Positions 1-10,159 of a stretch of DNA of 26,258 bases are shown piece after piece. The position numbers and the translations under genes were made by a program. Below the pieces are notes generated by a model, which saw only the letters and a program-made list of their open reading frames with translations, searched no databases and was not told where the DNA came from. Each line of letters starts with the position of its first letter. Position 1 is the stretch's first letter. This DNA is from Acanthaster planci. Its lineage: Eukaryota > Echinodermata > Asteroidea > Valvatida > Acanthasteridae. The stretch is from positions 2,811,811 to 2,838,068 of the forward strand of contig NW_019091355.1 in assembly GCF_001949145.1 (NCBI RefSeq). Reading direction: 5' to 3'.

Positions 1-776
1 TTTTAAAGTAGACCTAGCGGTGGTTTATAAGTAGCTGGTGGTTTTAAAGTAGACCTAGCTGGTGGTTTATAAGTAGCTGGTGGTTTATAAGTTGCTGGCG
101 GTTTACGAGTAGCTGATGGTTTAAGATTGGCTGGTGGTTTAAGAGTAGCTGGCGGTTTAAGATTGGCTTGTGGTTTAAGATTGGCTGGTGGTTTAAGAGT
201 AGCTGGCGGTTTAAGAGTAGCTAGTGGTTTAAGATTGGCTGGTGGTTTAAGAGTAGCTGGCGGTTTAAGAGTAGCTAGTGGTTTAAGATTGGCTGGTGGT
301 TTAAGAGTAGCTGGCGGTTTAAGAGTAGCTAGTGGTTTAAGATTGGCTGGTGGTTTAAGAGTAGCTGGCGGTTTAAGAATAGCTGGCGGTTTAAGAGTAC
401 CTGATGGATTAAGAGTACCTGATGGATTAAGAGTACCTGGTGATTTAAGAGTAGCTGGTGGATTGAGTGTAGCTGGTGGTTTAGGTGTAGCTGGTGGTTT
501 AAGAGTAGCTTGTTGTTTAGGAGTAAGATGGAATTTCAGGCTATTCATGGCGAAAGACAGCATAGGTGGAAAGGCTTGCGGTAGCACCATGCAAAGGAAT
601 ATATCTCTTATGAGTATGGGCGGTTCTGAAAAGAACCGGGAGTATACTCGTTTCAGACTGCGTGCTCAGTCCGTCGTCAGGGGACACTCAGGTTTAGGAG
701 TAGCTGGTGGTTTAAGAGTGGGTGGCGGTTTAAGAGTAGCTGGCGTTTAAGAGTTGCTGGTGGTTGAAAAGTAGCT
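1..776. repeat. 18-bp minisatellite with 54-bp higher-order unit
   Basis: The basic unit is GTAGCTGGCGGTTTAAGA with variants (GATTGGCTGGTGGTTTAA and others). Between about 180 and 350 three variants recur as a 54-bp block. The left end (1-85) has a longer unit containing AAAGTAGACCTAGC. A non-repeat stretch (about 527-690) splits the array, which resumes at 691-776. Because 18 is a multiple of 3, long frames are open on both strands: 127-750 plus (LRVAGG repeats) and 590-3 minus (LKPPAT repeats). I annotate it as repeat rather than gene. Confidence 0.9.
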
Positions 777-1639
777 AGTGGTCGAGTATGGAGATATCTC
801 GCTATAACTTTCCAAAAATAATGCAAACCTTGTTTCAAAGACTCGATTTACACTCGAGAAGTTCTCCCCTGGCACAATATTGGAAAATATGGGCCTTGGA
901 TATGACACTGCAAGCTCAATCGGGGACTTGGGGTCCACTTTTCCTCTCGAACACCAAACAAAAAATTAAAAATGAAATAGAAATAACAAATTAGTATAGA
1001 AAAAAATTAAAAGATGACATCCTACTTCGTAACTAGAGGTAAGTGCATCAGTAATGCATTACTTAATGCGTTTTTTATATGTCTGCCTTTTCCCCAAATC
1101 AGACATAAAAATATTTGAAGGGCCTGAACCCCGTATGGAAAAATTTCTCGATCAGCCCCTGCACTGACAAAGTCACCTAGTAATTTTAGTGTGATATTTT
1201 CAGTTCTATTTTTGTAACACTGATGTTTTTAAAGACTGCATAAAACCTACATGGTGATAACATTCAATCTTTCCCAGGCCTGCTGTCCCCAGTACTGTTG
1301 TTAGGGAGAGTATCCCATAACCTTGTGCATAACCTACAAGTTTAAGGATGCTACAAACTTGGTGGCTTTCGCGTTTCTGGATTTCATCTGTCTGCTTGGG
1401 TACGAATGATTCCTGATCGTAGAACATGTAGTCTAATGTAACGACCGCCAGTGACTGAACTTTGATAAGACACGTTAAAAAAACAGCCAACTAAACAAGG
1501 AAATTGAAGGGCGTCCCTTGCCACTTTTGCTAGTATTGGCAACATCTATGCAGGTGAAGACTGTAATTTTTCACTGGTATCTTCCCACAATCAAACAGAG
1601 CTGGTTTAGCTTGCGTGAGCTGTATTATCATAGTGTCCT
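777..1639. other. No gene recognised
   Basis: AT-rich sequence with short open frames on both strands (for example 788-994 plus, 1490-1206 minus). None has recognisable motifs. Confidence 0.4.
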
Positions 1640-1906
1640 TACTGGCCCACGCCGAGTGTTGACACTCCGGCAATGATTAACCCGTGGTAATTGTCCGTGT
1701 TCGGCTGGCCTGCCCTTCCCCGCTGAACGCGGGGGCAGACCGGCTGTCGGCGCTCGCATCGTTCGCCACGCAACCCGCGCTGGCTCCTCAGGGCTCTCCT
1801 CTATTTTTTTCCGCAGATTCACGACCACGTAACAGGACAAACCCGATCAAGGATTTTTGGGACGTTTTTTGGCGGAAGAAGAGCGCGCCTTAAGTCCCCT
1901 TTTCGG
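1640..1906 (+). other. GC/CpG-rich block with one orphan candidate exon (1817-1906)
   Basis: This block stands out from the AT-rich surroundings by its CpG content. A strong pyrimidine tract and acceptor (ctctatttttttccgcag) is followed by 90 bases open in one frame and a strong donor (TTTTCGG|gtgagtac), which would be a symmetric phase-0 exon of 30 codons rich in R, F and G. No partner exon or family was recognised, so it may be a real exon of an unseen gene, a non-coding first exon, or chance. Confidence 0.25.
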
Positions 1907-4900
1907 GTGAGTACGTTTGACACTGATTTACTTTACTGTGACCTGTGTTGGCAAACGGTTATTAAGGATGTCCGGATTTCATGAAACATTGAATCTTGTA
2001 AGAAAATTCGTTGCTGGTAACATCTGCACCGCATTTCACACTTAGTAGTCCAGCAGCTTCGGGATATAGACCAAAATCTCAGACATATCAACGAAATTAA
2101 CCAAAATGCTTTGCAAACCAGTTATTTATGCTTTTTCTTCTGTCTTTCTTTATCATTCACAACCCATGTTGCCAATGGCGTGGAGGGTTTAGAGTCAATT
2201 AAAAAGGATACTAGAGGTGATAGTGCGCAGACTGCAGAAAAAAATGTTCGCAAACACTGTAGACGTGATGCATACACTTAGATAGACGTATTTAATTATG
2301 CAAGTTTGAGCTGACAGCAACAGAAAAACAACCACGCGTAGCGAAAAGACTTCATGACCTTCTCTTGGGCATATATAGCTTTATGAGTTGCTTGGAAACA
2401 GAAATGTATATGAACAGAGATTCATGGAGGAAGTTCGTGTTTCACGATAACATTGTGAGTTATCAGTTGTAAGTTAAAATTATGTTTTTGTGAGGCAGGT
2501 CTAGAACAAGTTAAACCAAAATTCCAGACATTCACTTTGGTAACTAATCGGACTGGCATAAAAGAAGATTTTAAGACTAAGTTGTAAATAATGCACAAAG
2601 TATGTACATGTACGTGAACTAAGTTTAAAATTTGAACAGGAAGTTGGGGTTAGAAACACACTTTATTGGTGATTTGAGCAACATATCGCAATCGTAACAA
2701 AGCTACAAAAATGAGACCACGTGGATATCCATGGCAGCCATGCCGTGCCCGTGGGGTCCAATGTGTGTTCCCCCATGTCAACACCGATCTTTGTTAGAAA
2801 TCACACGCTGTGGTTGGAGTGTGGTGCGCGGGGTGCACGCCAGGGGCTTTGTTCGAGGCGATGCAGGCGTATCAATGCCATCGGATGTGTGTTTAGGGTT
2901 ATCAAACTCCAAGCAAACACTCCTCAAAGGACAACCCCGACTATCATAACTCACAAGCATGGACAAAATGGCGAAGACATTCACATCGCTGAAAATGTTT
3001 TGACATTTGCAATGTTTCGAAGAATGGGATGAAATCCAGTCTGAAGAGTTACCGGCTTTTGTGTTTATTTTCAAAGTGCTAAAGATATCGAGAGTTAATG
3101 TAATACTTCTGTTTTACGTTTGGGAACAAGTGAATAATGATGCAATGACCACAAAGATCGGTGACAATATAAGCGTAATGTGCCTTTGTGTGGGGGGACA
3201 AAATCGACAGTCATAGGTTGAAAGCCTTGTTTTGTCTCGCCGAGGATGGCAGGGCGTGGACTGTACTACGCAACACGCCGCTCGACGATATTAAATCATT
3301 AACTTTGGTCAGTTAAACCATCAACGATTATCACCCCACGCGCGCATGTGTACAACTGATGCAAAGGTGATAAGTTACGACAGACATTTACATAGCAACA
3401 AAGAAGCACGTCAGCGGTGACGTCATCTGGCGTTTCTGGGCGGATTTCGTCGTCTGTGTGTGATTAAACTAGGCAGAAAATTATACTTGGACCGCCTGAA
3501 AGCCTGAAAAAATTAAAACCAATCTTCTGGTCAGGTGTTTTTTCGTGGAAATTTCTGACATCAACTGAGATTATAATCATATTTTACTTGCCACCACATA
3601 ATTCAAACGTAACGCCCCGTACAATCCCATTTTGTGCACTCAACGAAATAAAACGATGGGATGAGAAGATGCCATTTATGAAGGCTGAAAATTCATGTGT
3701 GTAAATATACCCGTTGGTATTCCCAACCATGACTGGTCTGTAACCGTCGAAACATTACAGTTTCTTGCGTGACTTCTCCGTATGAATATATTCACCGACA
3801 GCATCAGTTGATTTTTTTTTGTGAAGCTGGTTAGAAATTACTCAATCTAACGTAATAAAAAGTGGCCTTTCGAATGTGCAGTTATTTACTCGACGCAAAC
3901 ATTATTCAGACCAAACACTCATTGTTGTCATGACCACGAGGAGGCACTCAAGACAGTTATATAGGATTTTTCCTTCAACCCCTGAATATGGGAAATCACA
4001 CGAACTAGACTGACACCGATGTATTAATCCAACAAAATTCTACGTGATTTACATATAACTACCACAGAGGTTATAGGGCTTCGGGAGCGGGAGCATGGTG
4101 CCCTACCCACTCCTTCCCTGTTAATGTAACAAAATGCTTCCAGGGATACGACCAGCGTTTTTTACTCCTACTCCGCGTGAAACTCTAGGAGAATCTGCTC
4201 GAATTAATTTTCCTGTTATGCATCCGCGAAATGTTACTCGGCCCCTATCACTCCGCGTGTCAGAGCAGTACGTAGGGGCAAGGTATTCACGTTTTGTGTC
4301 AACATTATTGAAGTCTATGCCCATTGTTGTATATGATATTGGTAAGCCGGCCCAAGTTTCGCTCAACATCTGCCTCGTCAAGCAACGATTCGCATAAAAT
4401 GTGATACTTGTAATTACAATTCACACTTTGTCGCGTTGAAGTTAAATTCAGCGCCGTCGGTGACCACTGGCTGAAACAGGATTTCTTGGTGGCTTTCTGT
4501 GTTGTACGGACATTTTGACGGTGTTTGTTCACGATGCATTTCGATTCACCGAGGACGATGCAGCACTCGGCTTTTAAATTTATGAAAGTCAACAAGACGT
4601 AGCGCACTTGTTTGCAAACTCAGTGCCTTTATGCAGGTAGTTGCTGGCCCTGAACGCCTAATGAATCATGAAGTTCAAGTTTGCCGAGTGCCCCATCGAA
4701 GATAGAAGAGTGTCACCTACGAGATCAGTTATGATCCGTAGATCACACGCATCTTATGCGGAGGAATGGTTTATTTCGGCTTAATGTTATTCTCCTGCTG
4801 GCGCGAACTACAACCCCCTTCGACCTCTTCGAGTCGTCTTATTTCTTACAATGAATCTGAATCTGTGTGGCTTTTCTCTGCGAAAGAGGTCTCGATGATG

Positions 4901-5010
4901 CATGAAACCAAGTGTAGCATACGGTGTTTTGGTAACTTATATAAAGTAACTTATTTTCTAGCGGTTCAATGAGGAGTGGATGGAGGCAGTAAACTGCGGT
5001 CTCCACACTG
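1907..5010. other. No gene recognised
   Basis: Short open frames only. The longest (2721-3032 plus and 4134-4397 plus, each mirrored on the minus strand) show no family motif and no matching splice partners. A plus-strand AATAAA lies at about 3646. No repeats of note. Confidence 0.4.
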
Positions 5011-5275
5011 AAAAATTACCTGGGAAAAAATTTAACCCAAGGGTGAAAACTGCAACTACCAAATAGGCCTATGGGTTGTGTTACCCCAGTCTTGGGATGA
5101 GAATTACTTTCTCTGTCATTTTTCACCCACTAACTGAGTAGATATTAACCACTATTTGATTAAAACAAACCAGAAATTAATTTCAGTCACCCAAATTGGG
5201 TTGAAACAACCTAAACTATTGTGTAGTTGCAGTTTTCACCCTCCCTTGGGTTAAAATTTAACCCACGCAATTTTT
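5011..5275. mobile_element. MITE-like inverted-repeat element, about 265 bp
   Basis: The left arm 5011-5058 and the reverse complement of the right arm 5224-5275 share aaaaatt at the tip, TTTAACCCAAGGG and GGGTGAAAACTGCAACTA, with a few small gaps. Internal GGGTT/AACCC motifs are frequent. No coding capacity. Target-site duplications were not clear. This structure fits a non-autonomous DNA transposon. Confidence 0.75.
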
Positions 5276-6444
5276 GGTGCATCAGCTGTGGCAAAGATTT
5301 TCGGATGTTGCCAATGATGCATTACTTTCTCGTTTTTCTTCTCCAGACTGTCGAGAGCGCCCTCGTGTGACGTCTCGGGGGGTCCTGCCGGTTGCGTCGC
5401 CGACGGTTTGCCGCATTCAAACAGAAAACCTATCAGCGGCTGAGTTCGAACCATGCAGTCAGTAATTCCCTGCGGAGATTCCGCAGAAGCACAGCGGTAC
5501 GAAGCAAGGAGACATGTCCTGAATTATCCTTTTCTCAGTTCGCTGCATCGCCCAATGCAACGCCTTCCCATACACAAGAAATGTTTTAGATCACGTGACG
5601 CCATAGGCATTTCATTATTATTATGCAGTAATTTATGTCATCAATCCCCTACTGTCAGGTAATTTTACAGTCTGGTGATGCACTTGCATCCTCTGATCTT
5701 CTAAACACTGTTTCAAGGGGCAGATCTGTTGGAAAGAAATGCTGTGGACGTGCTTTGCCAGAAATGACGTGCACTCAACAAAATTCAGAACAGTTTTTGT
5801 TTTCAAAAATAAAGAAATTTATTAACGTAGGTACAAAATTTACTAAAGAGGCGGGGGTTTCAATTACTGATATCCCATCCCTAACAGCACCCGATCGGGC
5901 GACAAGGTTACCAACTCGATCCAAACTGAATTACTTCCATCGAGTCCAACCCAGTTCCTCACGGTTTTTCAAACAATCTTCCATCTCCGCTCCTTAGATG
6001 CCTACCAGCAAATGAAACGACATGTAGATGGCTGGTGCAGTCCGCTGTACTTCAACCCGGCTACCGTATTACTTCAGTCCAGTCCAGTCCGCTTCACTTC
6101 CACAATCCTCTTCCGTCCGGCTCCAACTACCCCACTGAAGCTGTGGACCGGTTTTATCCATCTTTTACCCCGTATTAACACTGCGGCTGATGAGGGCTGT
6201 TAAACCAACCATCAGCCTCGCTGTCAATACGAGGTAAGGGCTGACATACAGCGACTGAGGGAACAACCCACCAATGACAGACGACAATGGGGGGCGGGGC
6301 TATCACCGTCTACCAATCACGGTGGCTGCAATGAGGATACACGACTCGCGCATGGAAAGGGTTCACTACAGAACTATCAAATGATCGAATGAAAATTAGC
6401 GTGTTCACTCAACAAATACTGAGGAACACATAAACCTAAAGAAT
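5276..6444. other. No gene recognised; contains a CTCF-like 9-mer at 5356
   Basis: Several overlapping plus-strand frames, the longest 5635-5997 (120 codons), have serine-rich composition but no motif I recognise. AGCGCCCTC at 5356-5364 is one of four copies in the window. Confidence 0.35.
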
Positions 6445-6670
6445 GTGTTACCAGAGGAGTTTTGGTGTTGAAAATGTTACATTTACACAACTCTCGGTGT
6501 CAACGAATATTGATCATGATGTGTTACCAGAGGAGTTTTGGTGTTGAACATGTTACATTTACACAACTCTCGGTGTCAACTAATATTGATCATGATGTGT
6601 TACCACAGGAGTTTTGGTATTTAACATGTTACATTTACACAACTCTCGGTGTCAACTACTATTCATCAGT
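6445..6670. repeat. 76-bp tandem repeat, three copies
   Basis: Copies start at 6445, 6521 and 6597 with GTGTTACCAGAGGAGTTTTG. Each contains ACATTTACACAACTCTCGGT and, in the first two, TTGATCATGAT at the junction. The third copy has diverged most and is cut short. Confidence 0.93.
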
Positions 6671-7350
6671 GCAACACTAAATTCTAGTTTTTGGAGCGGT
6701 CAAACAGTTGTGTTCGTTACACCTTAAGAGCTGAATACAGCAATTCAAGTTGGGGATGATGTAAAGACAAAGCAAAACTAGTTCTAGTTAGACAGATGGA
6801 CTTCAATGTAAAGATACATATAGGTGGATCACTCACGCCTTCAGTGTACTTTCTCTCTGTGCTGTGTCTTTTTAACATTTACATGTATGTGTCGAAATAA
6901 AGGCAACACGACACGGAAGTTGCTTGGAAGTGGTTCGATACACGGATTGTAACAGTACATGTAGTTCTTGTATCGTGCATTAATTTGTTGTAGACGGTGT
7001 TGAACGAGGCAAGTTACCGACGTTTCTCGGGGGGGGGGAATATAGAGTACACCCGTGTTTTTCTGTAAATTAAAAGAAATCGTTTATCACTTACAATTAG
7101 CATCCCGATGTCCAAACGCCACTCAGAACAAATGTGTTTGGTCAGTACTTCAAATCGTGCCAAATAAGCTGAAGCGCAAACGGATATTATGAATTCGTTT
7201 TAAGTGTGGGATGGTTACTTTCACAGTATCCTCCGCGATATTCCATTTTATACAGACCAAAACCTTCAGCATGACTGCGTCACATTCGACTCCCAATCAA
7301 CATCAACGGGTGCATGTTTTAACAGCTCTTGCCCCCGATTTACACATGTA
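6671..7350. other. No gene recognised; isolated plus-strand AATAAA at 6896
   Basis: A G run at about 7030 and an AATAAA at 6896-6901 are the only marks. No upstream coding exon could be tied to that signal. Confidence 0.35.
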
Positions 7351-7816
7351 ATTGGTCGAGTTCGAGCGGCCTGTTCTTGACACGGGTTCCTTGTTCTCGC
7401 GCTCGAATGGCGGGAACACGACTCAGGAACACTGTCCTCGGAACAGGATCACACACCAGCTCCTCGTCGGGGTTTTACAGGAACGCACTGAAAAACTCGT
7501 GAGATTTGATTTGTGAACAGCTGCAAAAACTAGCGAGCTGGCTTACAAAGCCGGAGACAACGGAAAGTTTTGCAAAAATAACATTAATGATTTTCCACAA
7601 CACAGAAACGAGTGTTTCTTTATAAATGGAAAAGAATTTAGCCCAGTTATCCAGACATTAATTCTCGAAGCACGTACATGGACTCCGCCATGTTGCTTGC
7701 TACTAATTACGATCGATAACCGGTTGTACGTTCCCAGCGTTCGAGCGGCCGACCCACGAACAGCAAATCGCGCTGTTCGTGAACATACGAGAACAAGCCG
7801 CCCGAACTCTGTCAAT
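7351..7816. mobile_element. Inverted-repeat element with internal hairpin, about 466 bp
   Basis: Positions 7351-7377 (…GAGTTCGAGCGGCCTGTTCT) match the reverse complement of 7790-7816 at about 22 of 27 bases. Inside, 7755-7764 and 7772-7781 form a perfect 10-bp stem (CACGAACAGC) around a 7-base loop. The structure suggests an old foldback or MITE-type element. No open frame in it is convincing. Confidence 0.45.
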
Positions 7817-7890
7817 GTTAAGTTGAACAATGCGACACGATGCTACTAAAGTTGACGGAGATCAATAACCAAACCTCAACACAACAATCC

Positions 7891-7896
7891 TTTATT
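7891..7896 (-). terminator. Candidate poly(A) signal for the OATP gene
   Basis: Read on the minus strand this is AATAAA, followed within 20-30 bases by GGATTGTTGTGTTGAGG, a GT-rich stretch as expected downstream of a cleavage site. I saw no canonical AATAAA on this strand between the stop codon at 9870 and here. It would give a 3' UTR of about 2 kb. Variant signals nearer the stop cannot be excluded. Confidence 0.4.
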
Positions 7897-9869
7897 TACA
7901 GGGTATTTTACACACCCTTAACAATAACCATAACAAGAGTCACATAATTCCACCCCTACCCAGCCATGCCTTTGACAGTTGATAGGGGCAAAATTGGTTG
8001 GAAGATATCATTAAACAACAATGTCATCCGACTGACCAGGGTGAAAAGTGCAGGGTGACCCTGAAATGTGTGTACACGGCGTTAACCACGGAGTTGGTCA
8101 AGTGTTTCAGCCTTTAGTCAAATGACTTGTCCGATTTACCAAACTTGATATTAGTTCAAGTCCATCCTTTTAAAAAAGAAAAACATAGACAACCTCTGTA
8201 TAAGTTTGCTTCTGCTTACAAATTTATAAAGTTCGACTGAATAATCCTGCACAGAATTTATACCAAATTACAAAATGACAAGCGAAGGCAAGTTGGCGGT
8301 AAAAAGGAGCACCGGTGTCTGGTGCATGCTTTCCTGTTTCACGGGGCCATTTAGAAAAAAAAAATTGATTTGCATAGGCGAGCCTTTGACTGACCTCCAG
8401 ATTTGAGTATTGTCAGAGAATATGTTCGAGAACGTTGTTAGAGAATCCAAATCATAGCATACTTCTCATTTCATTTACAACGTACAATTTCACAGCACTA
8501 TTTGCTCCAATATTGCACGAGTAAAAAAAAATAAGGATCAAATCACGGATAGGGTGAGCGTCAGGTCGGGGGGGGGATACTTTTAGCCCCACCAAAAAAT
8601 ACTTCAGTGAAGTGCTGGACGGCAAAAATTCATTTGTCAGCAACCAACAAATACAACACTGTGGACAACATGGCTAACAGAAAGAAACGACCCTCCCCTT
8701 TTTGTGTGCATTCAAACGGCTAAGCAAGCAACACATACATGTATTTATATAAATTTTCTTAAGCTTCAAAATGACAGGTTGACTCCTTTGCTACTTTTTA
8801 AAGTAGTGCAAGTTGTAACCAGAACATCAAAAATAGATTATAATTCTTAAACGAATACAATATTTCCGAGTAGCCAACATATACAAAAACGAAACTCTCT
8901 CCAAGAATTTTTCGAGCATCTTCTGCCTGCTTTTTATATATTTCACAGGGTCTTTTCAGTTTCCTGAATGCGCGGCAAGTCAAATGGCAAAATTTGCATC
9001 CCACAGAAAAAGTAGTTTGCCAAATATGAATCGGTGACATCTTTATGTAACCAAATATTTTGGTCACCAAGTGACCAAATGACTAAGTAATCAACCCTGT
9101 GTCAAAATTTGCATTCCTTGACTTTAAGTCCAAAAAGACATCCATGGCAACGCTAATGTATCATGTGTGAATCAGTCAGCTGATCCCAATAAAAAAGGTC
9201 CGGATTCAGTTGAGCATGAAGAACTTTTTACAAAACTGACGAGAACTGGAAAAAAAAAAGGCTCTGAAATTTCAGGTTCATTTCCCAAGGAAGTTGGCCC
9301 AATTACAATGTAAATCAGGGTTCTTAGTAGAAAGTACGGCTGAGTAACTTTATGTTCTAATAAAGTTACTAATCAACAGGGAGCCAGTCACAACACAATA
9401 TACAGTGTGTGAAATTTTGGTTGGTAACCGGTTTCTGTCCTTCACGGCTCTAGGATATTGGCTCCTGGCCTTAAGGCGCAGAAAATCAGAGAGGTTCAGC
9501 ATGTGTATGATTACACATGTACGCATTTCGCTAACCTCTAATCATTACTGGTTATTCCATTTATGAGTATTCGTGCAATCACACGTCCAAAAATCCAAAA
9601 TGGAATCCTTGAATGAAAGCCTGGAAATGCGGTAAATGTTGCTTTAGAACACACACAAATCAAAAATAGTTCCTTTTTCTTTTAACCCTAACCCCCAAGG
9701 GTGTATGTAAAATCGTATGGAAATTGGAGGATTTGGGACTGTTAGGGATAATGATTGATGAAATTAATGAAACTCCACAATTTGTGGGGAGTGAGACATG
9801 CTAACATATTTGCCAGCAAAACCTCTCTCCGAAGGCCCATGTGTGCCAAACAGTCTTAGCGACTACCTA
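7897..9869 (-). other. Putative OATP 3' UTR / intergenic, no gene seen
   Basis: AT-rich sequence with only short, unrecognised open frames. It may be transcribed as the long OATP 3' UTR if the signal at 7891 is used. It holds a nine-base G run at 8571 and ACATGTA palindromes. Confidence 0.35.
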
Positions 9870-10159
9870 CTAGTCTATCGGTTTTGGCTCTGTCGACGCA
9901 TCCTCAACCGAGGGCCGAGGGATGTCCACCGTGACTTCCAGGACAGCCTGGTACCTGGCCCTCCTCCGCAGGAAGTACCAGCACAGCGAGAGCAGGCCGC
10001 CTTGCGAGGCCAGCACCACCAGGCCCGAGCCGGTCATGATGCGGCGGAAGCTGGGCAGGTCGTGGAGCCAGCAGGCCCGGCGGGCACCGCACTCCGACTG
10101 CCACAGCTTGCAGGTTGTGTCAATCAGCCCGCCGGTGATGATCGGCGTTGGGATCACGC
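9870..10159 (-). CDS. OATP coding exon 8: last membrane segment and C-terminal tail
   Basis: The acceptor is ctcataaaag|GC at 10159, behind a clear pyrimidine run (ttcttttttctc). It joins the previous exon as ...YVI-GVIPTPI, the family 'G.IP.PI' block, followed by GGLIDTTCKLW. A last hydrophobic segment (GSGLVVLASQGGLLSLCWYF) precedes RRRARY and a short cytoplasmic tail ending KPID and TAG. The reading frame is also open upstream of the acceptor, but that part does not fit the family. Confidence 0.93.

Noticed and set aside
2721-3074. Open frames on both strands of 72 to 103 codons
   Set aside because: Overlapping frames on opposite strands, no motifs and no splice partners; best explained as chance.
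4121-4397. Mirror-image open frames of 86 and 87 codons
   Set aside because: Both strands are open over the same bases and neither product shows a recognisable domain.
5011-5275. GGGTTAA/TTAACCC motifs as interstitial telomere repeats
   Set aside because: They do not form a tandem TTAGGG array and are explained by the inverted-repeat arms.
5635-5997. 120-codon plus-strand frame
   Set aside because: Low-complexity serine-rich composition, no signal peptide or motif, and isolated from any other exon.
7543-7830. 95-codon minus-strand frame
   Set aside because: It overlaps the inverted-repeat element and its hairpin, with no recognisable protein features.
7543-9070. A prokaryote-style gene cluster or defence system in the gene-poor part
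   Set aside because: No co-directional long frames, no ribosome-binding sites and no known domains were found.
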